Below are positions 53,001 to 63,369 of a DNA stretch of 64,000 bases, piece after piece. The notes under the pieces are model-generated. The model saw only the letters and a list, made by a program, of their open reading frames with translations, did not search any database and was not told the origin of the DNA. This DNA is from Anopheles merus (taxonomy: Eukaryota; Arthropoda; Insecta; Diptera; Culicidae): assembly GCF_017562075.2 (NCBI RefSeq), contig NC_054081.1, positions 18,130,549 through 18,194,548 on the forward strand, read 5' to 3'. The translations under genes and the position numbers were made by a program. Each line of letters starts with the position of its first letter. The stretch's first letter is position 1.

Positions 53001-56000
53001 GAAGCAGTAAGCTTTGGATGCGTACTAGGCGAAAGTTTGTTATCCTTGTTTTGTTTTACGTCAAGCGTACTATTGTTTTACCCGTACAAGATGCCCCAAC
53101 CTCTTTTGTCTCTTATTTCAGCTGCACGACACTACACGAAAACCACTTTCCCGGCGGATCGGTGGTTGCATAGGTTCGATGTAACTATATTATTTTTCTT
53201 TTCATTACTCTTTTATATCTCTGTCGCTCACTCTTGTCGTTTGCCCGGTACTGGTCCGCAGTTTCCACAGCGTGGCTATGACGGTAGCTACTCCGGCAGT
53301 GGCGGTGGCCGTGGTCGATCGAGGGTAAGTATCGACGCGTCGTATATATAAAAAAGACGCTAATAAATTTACAATGAGATCGGAAATGTTGAAGCAATTC
53401 CTCTACCGGGGCACCTTGGGCCAGCATACATTACCGCAATCTGAAGGTGAACAAAAAAACCATAGGATCGATTAAAAATCTCCAACACTCATTACCGAGC
53501 GATTCCTTAATCAGAACAGCGGGAACAATCAAGTGATGAAAAATTTGATACCGCCTTCGGTTGACAGTTTTTCCTTGTCCACGTGCTTTATCTCCGGGAG
53601 CTTTGGTTCCCGCTGTAGTGACCCAATTGACAGGTCGGCAAGAAAGGCGATGCCGAAACGGTGGAATGTACACGGCTCCGAACGCCGATCGTGCATAGGG
53701 AGCGAACGCGCCAACCAGAAAGAGATTTTCCTGAAGCGGGGAACACAGCAAAAGAAAGAAAATGAAACACAATCACGAGATTTGCATCTTCATCGCGTCA
53801 GCGGATGCTTGTTAGGCACACGTACCTGCACAAATCGTTCGGGTCGCTTATTCGTCAGCGGAAATCATAGTCATCCGTTTCCGTTCATCCGGACAATTGC
53901 TTTCGAAACAGTGTGCTCACATCTCGAACGTGTGGCGAGAAGGGGCGGTAGTAGGGGGAGAAGTCTCGGCAACACATCACCACCCAAGCTAGATGGGGTG
54001 AGGAACTCAGCACTTGTTTGTTCGTGGGTCGAGCAGACTGGAGCACTGTGTGACGGAAATGAACGTATTTATTGGAAAAGAAAAATCCAACGAGGGAATG
54101 TGACCTGCTCCGGGCGCCTGCAAGAGAGCTGGTGCCTGCAAGGGAGTCTATGCGATGCAGATGCAAAAGACTCCGGGACCTTCAAGGACACTGGTGACCG
54201 GGTACAAGGAATTGACAATCGACATCTCGCACGGTTACAGGCATTGGTGGTATATAATTTGAGCATGCGAATATTCGAACGAGGTCGGGCAGGGTTGTGC
54301 TGGTCCCCAGGATTGCCTTAGAGTGGATGCTGTGATCGCCGTTCCCGGGTAGGGAAGGTCATGGAGGAGTGAGGAGAAGAGGAGAGAGGTAGTAGCTGAG
54401 TTCCCTCTTACACAGACCTTTACGGACGGCAACCAAACACCGCCTGCGCAATTACGATAAAACTAATGAACCTTCATTTCCCCCCTTTTTACCATTTACA
54501 CGTTTATCTCTCCCTATCGCTTTCGTTTGCAGACTGGGAAGCATTTTCATCGAACATCACTTTTGATAAAAGCTTTTAACCATAAATTTCGATTAGATTT
54601 GGAATTAAATACGTGAGTATTCGCTGCGCTAAGCACGATTTCTCTAGCGAGCGCCTTTTTTAATCGTATCTCAGCCGTTCCAACCCAGCCTCCTAATGGT
54701 TTACCTTTGTCTTTTGCTTTTGTGTTCCCCCTCTCTTCAAATGCTATGCCTCGCAGACAATTACTAGCTCCCAACATTGTACAGAAGCACTATCTACCTA
54801 GCGGGTTCGCTCAGGATTCACATCGAGTAAGTAGGATCGTTTAAAGGGGGTTTATTAATCAAGGGATCCAGCAAATTCACAGTCTCACTGACGCTCTCGT
54901 CTGGTCGGCCGCATTTGACAGGAAATTGAACACTGCTATTACCACGGTACGGTTAAAGACTATCCGGGAGCTAGTGCAGCCTTCCACACCTGCAACGGTG
55001 TCAGCGGTGTGATACACGTCGGTAATGAAACGTTTGTTATTCATCCATTTTACGGAGGTGATTTATCGGTATGTTATTTTTCCATCTTCTTTCGATTTGA
55101 TAACACGACTGACCCCGTTTAACCCGCTCTTCCCGTTAAGGGGATAAACACATGAACACATGATAAACAGGGGAGTCGCGGTGAAGATCTTGTTGCATGT
55201 CCCTCCGGTTTAGTCCGTGAGGTCTGAACATTCGTCCAATAGCTCGAATTCTTTCCGTGGAGCTGTTTGGTGTATGTCTTGGGAGAAAAGCAACAACGAT
55301 AGTCAGCACTCCTTTTATATGTGTGTGTCCTATTAACAAAGCAAACAAATAAAACAAGCGTCTCGTTTCTGTTCTGGAACAAATGCTAAAAAAACACCAC
55401 CCCGTTCGTTTCAGCAGAAACATCCACATGTTATATTTGAAGCACGTACAAAATCAAATAAAGGCTGTGCGAATTCTGGCAACCTCGAGTGGAGGACGCG
55501 ATCGATACGCCGCGGCAGCAGCCACCATGCCGGGTTAGTAGAGCTGATCGATCGCAACGGTGCTGGCCGGTACAGGCGGGATGTGCGCGAAACCACCAAG
55601 TACATCGAAACGGCCCTCATTATCGACAAGGCGATGTTCCAGAAGCGCAACGGCAGCACCCGGACGGAGGTGGTCCACGATGCCATACAGGTGGCGAACA
55701 TTGCTGATCTGGTACGTATGAGGAAGGGGACGGGGGGCGGGGGGGGTAAGATAGATGGGAATAAATCCTGTGCCTCGATCGGGACGACTAACGTATCTTT
55801 TTCCACTTCCATTTTACCTCACTCCAGTACTTCCGTACTCTGAACACACGCGTGTCCGTTGTATATATCGAAACATGGCAGGGCCAAAACCAGGCCCAAA
55901 TCGACGGAGGCAAAGATATTAGCAAAGCAATATCCAATTTTAACGACTATACATCTAGGAATTTGTATAAAATAGATAAAGATACAACCCAGCTGCTGAC

Positions 56001-58542
56001 GTAAGTAATTTCAAACAGTCAAAGCGGAGGACTTTTCTGATCCTTGCGTTACCTCATATCATTCGCAGTGGCGAGACATTCGCCGGTGGTGAAGTTGGCA
56101 TGTCCGTTCCGGAAACCGTGTGCACACCGAAGGCTGTTGGCATAAGCGTAGACATGAATCCTTATGAGCCGCATCTGCTCGCCGGAACGATGGCGCACAT
56201 GATAGGACACAACATTGGCATGGGTCACGACGATAATCGTAAGTACCGATGATGCTCCCGTAGAATACTCATTCGCTTAACATTTTCCACTGCTCTCAAC
56301 ACGTCTACTCAGGTGACGAATGCATCTGTCGCGACTGGCATGGTTGCATTATGTCGCAATCGATTGTCGGTCTGGAGAACGTACAGCCGTATAAGTTTTC
56401 CGAATGCAGCCGACTGGATTACATCGATGCGTTGCGCATCGGACACGGTCTTTGTTTGTTGAACAAACCGAATGAGGTACGTTTTGGGGAGGGGATGAGA
56501 AGTGAGGGACACATTCACGACTATCCCGACCTTACCAGGTGGAGCTTCGTAAGAACTGCGGCAACGGGATCGTGGAAGACGACGAGGAGTGCGACTGTGG
56601 CAGTGCGCTCGATTGCGACAAGACGGATCCGTGTTGTGACGGCATCACCTGCAAGCTAAAAAAGGAGTCCCAGTGCGCGACTGGGCCCTGCTGTGATAAA
56701 TGTATTCTAAAGCCTCCGGGCGTCATATGCCGCGATGCGCACAACGAGTGCGACCTACCCGAGTACTGCAATGGCGAGTCTGGCCAGTGCCCGCCCGATG
56801 TACATAAAAAGAATGGCAACCCGTGCGGCATGAACTCTACCGGCTTCTCTACAGGTATGTAGTGCTCCAAACATAATGCGCAGATAGGCGCTGAAACTCT
56901 TCCATAACGTAATTTCTTTTATTTTCGCGCAGGTTACTGCTTCAATGGTGTTTGCCCTACGCAGGCCGCCCAGTGCGAGCGAATCTGGGGTTACAGCGGT
57001 ACCGGTGCCGATCGAGTGTGCTACGAACAGTTCAACTCGAAGGGCTCCATCAACGGCCATTGCGGCAAGGACGGCAATGGCAACTACATCAAATGCGAGC
57101 CAGAGTAAGAGCTCGCTACTCTACATCTTTCCAATAACTTCAATTCCATATCCAACCCCCCTCTCTATATCTTTCTTCTTTTCTCTATCTCTCTCATTCT
57201 TGCTTTCTATATTTTCGTTCTTTCTTTCTCTATATTCCTTATGTCCAGGAATATTCAGTGCGGTTCACTCCAGTGCAAGGATGGCGACCGTACGCCAGTG
57301 GAGGACTGCTGCGAACATTTGTACTCGAGGGCAATCATCTCCATACGCGGCACCGAGTACGAATGCAAGTAAGTGTTACGACAACCATCACCATTGAAAC
57401 TCTCATCTGGCAGTGATGCACCTCTCATGTTAAATTCCTCTACGCCAGGTCAATCACTGGAGCGTCCACTAACTCCAACACGCCACCGTACGGACTGGTA
57501 CGCGACGGTACACCGTGCGGTGATAATCTGATCTGCGTCAATCAGACTTGCGTCAGTATCTTTCCATACATCGATCAAACAAAGTGTCCGACGAACCATA
57601 ACAATCTCGAATGCTCCGGCAATGGGGTAAGTAGAGGGGTCGTTCTGATTACCTGCTCTTTTTCTCTTTCTCTCTCCCTTTGTCTGTGTACCTCTGCGTT
57701 ACCAGATTCCGTGATTGCTCGGAAATTGATGGGAAATACTCACTCTATAGAAAAAGAGCGAGCAAAATACTCCAATATGTCAGAACATCGGGAGTGTTTA
57801 GTTAACGCGCCACAATGGCGGCATGCAAAGATGCCTCAGATCCTAACCCGCTTTCCCCTCCGCATACCACCCGCTCCTCTTGTCTGTTTCCGGCAGGACT
57901 GTACCAACAACAATAAGTGCTTCTGCAAGTTTGGCTGGACTGGCCCGGATTGCTCAATTCAGGCGCATATCACTACCACGTACCCGTCGCTGATCACGTC
58001 CACCACGTCGGAAAGCACTATCATCATGGAGAAGAAAACGACTCGCTACGGTAAGTCCATTCGTTGCCCGTGCTTGCTGCTTTCCATATTTTCCAACCCA
58101 AAAAAAACAACAACAACCAACAGTAGTGTTTGCTACGTCTTGTTAAACAATTTCAGTTTGTCCGATGGTTTCGTTTTAGACATTTTAATGCTTTTGTTTT
58201 TGATCAATACACCGTGTAGAGATGTTATACAAAATACCTCAAGCCAAATACTACCAATTTAAATTATAATAAGGTAAAACAATAACAAGTCGTGCAGAAG
58301 AAGAAAACACTAGCTGCCGTGCAAAACATTACCAGAGCACAAGAACACACATGCCACATTCTATATAATGAGCAGAAACATAAAAAAATCATTACAACTG
58401 CCCATGCAACACTCACATGTCCAAGTTTCCTTACAAGATTGTCAATGATCAGTAGAGCCGGCTTCCTTTTAACCTGTTAGCCGTAAACAACACAGCCTAA
58501 AAACATGAGTGACTTATTGAGCATAAATTTTAGGTATAATGC

Positions 58543-58587
<45 letters not shown>

Positions 58588-59998
58588 ATCTCTCGCTCAT
58601 CCTCTCTCTCATCTTCTCTCTATCTCTCCCCCTTTCGCACCCCCTTTTTATATCTCTATTTTTATGTCGGTTTCTAGACTACTCCGTTCCTCTTTGCTCC
58701 TTTTGATTACAATCCCATCGTTTCTCACGGTTTAAGCCCTCTGTCGTCTGACCTCTTTCTCTCTGTCTTTCTCTCTCTCCTTCTCTATCTATCTCTCGCT
58801 CTCTCGCTCTCTCTCTCTCTCTCTCTGCCTCTCTCTCTCTGTCTCTCTCTTTATATTCCCCTCTCTCTGTCTCCTTCTCTCTCTGTCTCTTCTTTTCACA
58901 CCCCTTTCCCACGTCTCGTGCATACTTATTATCCTGGGTTTCCCTTTGAGAAATACTAATAACGGGTTTCTAATCGTTTCATTACCTTGGAAAGTTGCTT
59001 TAGGATTAGTTAAGTTTGTCAAGATCGTGCCTCCCTCAATCCGCCTCTTTTTATTTGATTTTATCAAGCAAATCAAGTACACGGTTAGGATTGTTAGGAT
59101 TCACACATTGCTGCAAGAGGGCGCTAGCGTGCGCGAACCCAACTTACAAATTGCTCAGCACCTTTCCGTGCCCGTTTGTACTCATGGCTAGTTGTTTACA
59201 TTAATCAAAGTACACTCGAGTGTTATATGGCATAAGTGCCGACTAAGCTCGGGCGACTGTAACAGTGCGGTTGAATGAGCTATAGCTATGCTATAGTTAG
59301 TTTTCCTGATTGAGTTGATAGCAAAGTGGAAAGCTCAAACTACAGCGAACCATACTCTCCCCATCTACACAAACATACAGCGCCACAAAAATTAACCGGG
59401 AACAAATTATGACAATGGTAATCGTCAACTTGTTTTCGATAGTTTCACACAGCAAACACATTCACGCCTACACACAGACACGAATAAACCGTCTGCAAAT
59501 TTGAGTCTCATGTTACGCTATTACTAGAGCGACAGTGTATTGTTCCTGCGTTAAGTTTGCATTATGTTCTGCCCATCACTCTATAAAGACCGTTTTGACG
59601 TTTCTTCGCTTTGTCTCTTTGTTTATAATGCAAAGGTTAAATGAGAGAAAAAACACAATGTTTTCGTTTGCTACAGTTACACACCTCGTGTTTCGGTAAA
59701 GGGCTCTTTAGACGGGCACTACGCAATCAGCACTGCAGTAATCAGTAACATTGAAATGCATCCCCTGAATTAATTAAATTTTAAAAACGCATCTCGAGTT
59801 TGAGTCCAATTGATAGCAAAGCAACCGATCCGAATGTATTGATAATTCAACAATTAAAATAGGCTAAAAATTGTTACAAACGGTTGCGATTGCGGTTTCT
59901 GATTGTGTTACTCCCGTCTAAAGGGGCACTTAAGGCTTAACGGAACGTAACAGAACGCCATGGCCGCTTCTCTTTCTTTTTCTCTTTCTCTTTCTTTG

Positions 59999-60035
<37 letters not shown>

Positions 60036-62005
60036 TGGATCATTTCCGTTCCTTGTTGATGTTGCCACAAATACTGAATAAAAAAACTCAAGTTATAAAA
60101 CCAGTACAGGCTACCAAACATCGTATCTGTCAAACGCGGCAAACATTACAACTGTCGTACGGTGCAGATTCCATACACATTTTAGTCGATGCTTTGCTAT
60201 AAAATGTTTCTCTCCTTGTTTCTTTCTCCTCTCGCCTACCGACATCACAACGTACAAAATCGCCGTCACCACACCTTGATTCGCATCAAAACAAAAAAAT
60301 CCATTACAAATGCCAATTGTAAAATCTAAAACAAAAAACAATCGTCGATTGCATCCAATTCCCGCACGATGTTCGATGCAAAACGCGTGCGAACGACCGC
60401 GGCAAACAAATCCTCCAACATCGATACATGCCGATACACAAAACCGACACCATTACTACCCCTTCACACCCACAACCATGTGTGCACGTGTGTGTATGTC
60501 TGCCATTGTGTCTGCCCAACGTGTAACATATCCGGAAACACCGGCCTCGTTTGTTTCAATCTGGTTGAAAAACTGGACACTCGCAAAACGCATCCTTTGT
60601 CGGTTCACTCCGCCATTACAAAACATACGCGTACGCACACATACACACACAACGCTCCTACCTACGCGCATTCTGATCGCGTGCTGCCTACCTCGTTCAC
60701 CAATGCGTCCTGATGCGCTCAATACGGCAACACAAATACTCAAACCCACCATCAAACTCCATATCAAATGCAAACGATACAACTGAATCGCACTGAAATC
60801 GACGACACAAACCAACAAAAAAATCGTCAATAAAAAACGAACTACAATGGTGCATTTACTGATAACTGATGGTTGGGCCCGCGTAGATCACGACCAGGGT
60901 AAGGTCAGCACCCTGGCAATGGTAATCATGTTAGTGGTAATCGTCAAATGTGTCTTCCTTTGTTTCGCGTTAATGGCTGTTTGCTACAGGTAAAATGAAC
61001 CAATACCTATAATTATTTGTTCAATTCACACTCATTCAAAACTTCCTAGTAACTGTGACTGTCCCTTAAAAACTGAACCGAACCTTCTTCTCGCACCGTT
61101 CAATTGAAAACTGTGTTTTAAGTAGCTTCTGTATTCCAAACGTATACAGGATTGTTTTATTACTTTCAAACAGTAACCACGAATTTTTGATGGTTTTAAG
61201 ATTTGTTTTTGTTTGTCATGTTTGATGAATATCTAAAACTGATGTATGTCAAAATCTAGCTAAAATTATCCTATGTTGTATGGATCATAACGTGATGTAA
61301 CGTGTTTTCGTGCTACTCAATGTGTCTGAACAGCGTAACTTAAAAAGCGTTACCTTTCAGTTTTAAATTTACGTTTCATACGTTCTGCGGTGCGTGTTAC
61401 TTGGGAAAAACACAGGGTGCGTTTGTTTAAGTGCAGTCGCACGACACTGTTTGTCAAAGCAATACTCCTATTTTTCGGATGCTTCAAGTGCGGTTTAGCA
61501 TCTTTTAATTTAATAAATGTTACTTGTTTGAGCGATATTTAAAAGAAACACTTGAATAAGCAGTGTTTGCGTTGCATTTTTTGCAGTACTCTCTGTGTTT
61601 GCGTGATTTTTTTTATTCATACGCGTTTTTTACGCCTGACACTGACAAATCATTCGACCATCGTCCAACTATGTCAACTACATGGTTTTTCACCATTACC
61701 ATATCATGTGTTCATCATCACCAAATTATTGAAGTTTTGTTTTATATTTGTTCACCATCATCCTCGACATCAACCAACAAAAAGTCATCCATAAATGTCA
61801 AATGTTTTTCCTAACCTATAAAGTTATACTATATATCTACTTTTATGTTAAGTTTTTGTATGTTTTTTTCTTCTTCTTCCGGTTTTTATTTACATTTTTC
61901 CAACACTCTTCCAGATCCCCTAAAACTATTCCCGACAAGCCTGTGGTGCAAGCACGCAGGCGTCCGGCTAATAAACTCAATACCGGCCTAAAATCTAACG
62001 TTTAA
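49937..62005 (+). CDS. mmd: ADAM11/22/23-type inactive metalloprotease (mind-meld-like), 18 exons
   Basis: Joined exons give 892 residues, close to vertebrate ADAM22. Order: signal peptide (hydrophobic core 7-19); prodomain with cysteine switch C265 (NKGCAN) and furin-like RYRR at 299-302; metalloprotease-like domain about 303-510 with H447, H451, H457 of the zinc motif but M448 where the catalytic Glu should be; Met-turn CIM; disintegrin domain from 516 with an ECD loop at 585-587; Cys-rich region; EGF-like C764-C796; membrane helix about 835-861; 30-residue basic tail. Missing Glu means no proteolysis, as in ADAM11/22/23. The role is inferred as neuronal or other cell-surface adhesion or receptor function. 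All junctions are GT-AG and phases agree. The symbol follows the Drosophila member, recognised from memory. Confidence 0.88.
50007..51221 (+). other. ADAM intron 1
   Basis: A 1.2-kb intron with no other gene recognised; frames on the - strand at 50160-51165 show no domain. The right end is a good acceptor, TCTCTTTCCAG. Confidence 0.7.
51222..51272 (+). CDS. mmd: ADAM exon 2: acidic linker
   Basis: A 51-nt exon, residues 24-41, acidic ([16 protein letters not shown]). It joins exons 1 and 3 in phase 1/1, so it can be skipped without shifting the frame. Acceptor TTTCCAG, donor GTAAGT. Confidence 0.75.
   Translation, partial: KLTTLWMIHSGMRKVQ
51273..51788 (+). other. ADAM intron 2
   Basis: A 516-bp intron ending in a long pyrimidine tract (TC runs at about 51680-51770) and TTTTGCAG. 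No other feature is seen. Confidence 0.7.
51789..52048 (+). CDS. mmd: ADAM exon 3: prodomain start
   Basis: Residues 41-127, with the [20 protein letters not shown] segment characteristic of ADAM22-type prodomains, then a basic TRTRK stretch and [11 protein letters not shown]. The exon itself begins GTGAGG, donor-like, directly after the acceptor. It ends in phase 0 at GTATGT. Confidence 0.9.
52049..53261 (+). other. ADAM intron 3
   Basis: A 1.2-kb intron, no gene recognised inside. The acceptor before exon 4 (CTGGTCCGCAG) is weaker in pyrimidines than its neighbours. Confidence 0.65.
53262..53324 (+). CDS. mmd: ADAM exon 4: Gly/Arg-rich cassette
   Basis: A 63-nt, phase 0/0 exon giving residues 128-148, [20 protein letters not shown] plus Arg: a flexible basic linker. 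Being symmetric, it may be optional. Donor GTAAGT is strong. Confidence 0.65.
53325..54532 (+). other. ADAM intron 4
   Basis: 1.2 kb. It contains a 262-codon + strand frame (53533-54321) and overlapping - strand frames. None has a recognised domain, and the + frame is not in phase with usable splice sites, so it is treated as intron. Confidence 0.6.
54533..54612 (+). CDS. mmd: ADAM exon 5: prodomain
   Basis: Residues 149-175, including [20 protein letters not shown], a conserved prodomain strand region. Donor GTGAGT after phase 2. The start is set by the acceptor TTTGCAG and by phase. Confidence 0.85.
54757..54826 (+). CDS. mmd: ADAM exon 6: prodomain
   Basis: Residues 175-198, [20 protein letters not shown] region, a hallmark of the ADAM11/22/23 prodomain. 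It only reads through when joined in phase to exon 5, which supports both. Donor GTAAGT. Confidence 0.85.
54922..55068 (+). CDS. mmd: ADAM exon 7: prodomain
   Basis: Residues 199-247. [20 protein letters not shown] followed by [18 protein letters not shown] is the classic ADAM pro-peptide block. Symmetric phase 0. Confidence 0.93.
55069..55414 (+). other. ADAM intron 7
   Basis: A 346-bp intron; no separate feature is seen. The acceptor is TTTCAG, with a second CAG three bases on that would remove one Gln. Confidence 0.7.
55415..55711 (+). CDS. mmd: ADAM exon 8: cysteine switch and furin site
   Basis: Residues 248-346. It carries the pro-peptide end with C265 in NKGCAN, the basic cleavage site RYRR (299-302), and the first metalloprotease strand and helix ([13 protein letters not shown]). 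A tandem CAGCAG acceptor leaves the first Gln optional. Donor GTACGT. Confidence 0.93.
55828..56000 (+). CDS. mmd: ADAM exon 9: metalloprotease-like domain
   Basis: Residues 347-404, including [17 protein letters not shown], a conserved central strand of the reprolysin fold. Donor GTAAGT, phase 2. Confidence 0.93.
56069..56238 (+). CDS. mmd: ADAM exon 10: degenerate zinc motif
   Basis: Residues 404-461. The reprolysin motif reads [13 protein letters not shown]: three zinc-ligand histidines (447, 451, 457) are kept, but the general-base Glu is replaced by Met448. The protein could still bind metal yet should not cleave peptide bonds. Flanking short introns (68 and 74 bp) are typical of insects. 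Confidence 0.95.
56313..56476 (+). CDS. mmd: ADAM exon 11: Met-turn, end of protease domain
   Basis: Residues 461-515: [17 protein letters not shown] with the Met-turn (CIM), then [13 protein letters not shown] and CLLNKP leading to the disintegrin domain. Phase 2 in, phase 0 out. Confidence 0.94.
56539..56854 (+). CDS. mmd: ADAM exon 12: disintegrin domain
   Basis: Residues 516-621. [16 protein letters not shown] opens a disintegrin domain rich in paired Cys; the loop position has ECD (585-587) and is followed by [16 protein letters not shown] donor GTATGT follows ACAG. Confidence 0.96.
56933..57104 (+). CDS. mmd: ADAM exon 13: Cys-rich region
   Basis: Residues 621-678, starting [19 protein letters not shown], the usual ADAM Cys-rich start, and ending NYIKCEPE. 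Donor GTAAGA in phase 2. Confidence 0.94.
57249..57368 (+). CDS. mmd: ADAM exon 14: Cys-rich region
   Basis: Residues 678-718, beginning [12 protein letters not shown] (the conserved CGxLQC motif). Acceptor TGTCCAG follows a TC-rich tract; donor GTAAGT. Confidence 0.92.
57449..57626 (+). CDS. mmd: ADAM exon 15: Cys-rich end and EGF start
   Basis: Residues 718-777, with [20 protein letters not shown] and then [15 protein letters not shown], the first Cys residues of the EGF-like module. Donor GTAAGT in phase 0. Confidence 0.92.
57897..58050 (+). CDS. mmd: ADAM exon 16: EGF end and stalk
   Basis: Residues 778-829. [19 protein letters not shown] completes the EGF-like module; a Thr/Ser-rich stalk (likely O-glycosylated) follows. 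Donor GTAAGT in phase 1. Confidence 0.92.
58536..58880. repeat. (TC)n-rich interrupted microsatellite
   Basis: Two CT arrays separated by about 140 bp of pyrimidine-rich and mixed sequence, inside intron 16. Confidence 0.88.
59967..60036. repeat. (TC)n microsatellite
   Basis: CT array with TTTCT interruptions on its left half, inside intron 16. Confidence 0.92.
60887..60989 (+). CDS. mmd: ADAM exon 17: membrane helix
   Basis: Residues 829-863. [20 protein letters not shown] and FALMAVCYR form one hydrophobic membrane span with a single internal Lys849. The acceptor (GCGTAG) has a poor pyrimidine tract, but it is the one that keeps phase. Donor GTAAAA is moderate. Confidence 0.8.
60990..61914 (+). 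other. ADAM intron 17
   Basis: A 925-bp AT-rich intron, no other feature. It ends in a strong T/C-rich tract and TTCCAG. Confidence 0.65.
61915..62005 (+). CDS. mmd: ADAM exon 18: cytoplasmic tail and stop
   Basis: Residues 863-892 and TAA at 62003-62005. A short basic tail ([20 protein letters not shown]). The tail is much shorter than in vertebrate ADAM22, so other terminal exons may be used as alternatives further right. Confidence 0.78.
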
Positions 62006-62122
62006 ACCACTCGAATTGGATGAAAGGATGGAGCAAAATGTTAAGCAACGTAATCAAGATAATTCAAACATGATGTGCAAATCAATCGATGATTTGGAAC
62101 TCTTTACCCAGATCATGATTTA

Positions 62123-62146
62123 AATAAATTTATAAAATATAATAAA
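62123..62146 (+). terminator. Poly(A) signals after the ADAM stop
   Basis: Two AATAAA hexamers, at 62123-62128 and 62141-62146, about 120 nt after the stop, in AT-rich DNA. They fit a short 3' untranslated region. Confidence 0.5.
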
Positions 62147-63326
62147 ACATAAAAAATCATCAGACATGTCAGTTAAGTGTCCTAGATTAAAAAAAAATAG
62201 CTTAAACACTTAGTAACGCCCAAGCTTGAAGGGTGCAGATGTTCTTAATGTCAAAATAAATGGAAAATAATTTGCTAACACTGTCAAACTGTGCTTTTTA
62301 GTGACATTTGTAAAGTGAAAACGCAATTCGGTTACTAATCAGCATACGTCATCAACTAAATCTGCTATGACGAATCGTGCGTTAAGCTCCGCTGTCAACA
62401 GCGTGACCAAGACAACAGCTAGCAGACAAGAATTGTTTTATGCGCAGCCAACCTGCAATGGAGTATTGTACTCTTCTGCTAAGAGCTTTCACACGCTTTC
62501 AAGTACTGCTTGTGTCACTTTGTCCGTGCCCATCGTGCAGTCAGGCCTTAAGGATTTTTTTGTTTTGTTTTTATTCATTTTTGTTGTTAGTTTCTTGTTT
62601 TGATATGTATACATACCTCTCTCTGTCTCTCTTTCTGTCTTTGTATCTTTCCGTTTTTTTTTTTCATTTGATTGATATCCGTCCACATAAGTGTTAATCT
62701 GTACCAACCGTATTTTAGCCACTCTGCAATAGTAACGTTTCTGTCAGTGTCTCAATGTTCGCACACACACTCACATACATTCAAATCCTGGTTTTTTGAG
62801 TTGATTTGTCCTTCAATTAATTTGTACGATTTTATTTCATTGTTGTGTTATTTTCTTGTACTTTTTCCTGTTTTTATTTTCCTTCAAATTTCGTTTGTTT
62901 ACATTATTTTTTTCTCATCTTCATCGTGCTTCTATGTTATATATTAGTCCTTATTGATTTAACCTACTATGAGTTGTTCATTCCTTTTTCCATAAGCAAA
63001 ATCATTATAAAATAACAATACACATACCACTAACCAGCCACATTCTTTCTCACCGTTTTCTTACTACTTGTCTGTATCGAGTGTAATTTGCATATACATA
63101 ATACATATGTATATAGATATTTCCGTTTATTTTTGCATATGTTTACTTTCGTATAACGTGTTGATGTGTTGTGTGCCGTGTAATTCTGTGAATCTGTGCC
63201 TATTGTTAATGCATTGGAAGTACGTTGCGAGCAAAAATCAAACTAAAACTCTTATTTCAAAACAAGCAAATCCCATATGTCACTCGTATGTATCGTTTCT
63301 GGCTGTCTACTCTTCCTCTGTCTGTG

Positions 63327-63369
<43 letters not shown>

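Larger units (their letters stand above)
58051..60886 (+). other. ADAM intron 16
   Basis: A 2.8-kb intron, by far the longest within the coding part past exon 5. It holds TC arrays at about 58536-58600, 58745-58880 and 59967-60036 and a CA-rich tract near 60625-60650. Its size leaves room for alternative stalk or tail exons, but none can be shown. Confidence 0.7.

Noticed and set aside
53533..54321. 262-codon + strand open frame in ADAM intron 4
   Set aside because: No recognisable domain, no phase-compatible splice sites to the ADAM exons, and overlapping - strand frames of similar quality. Likely chance.
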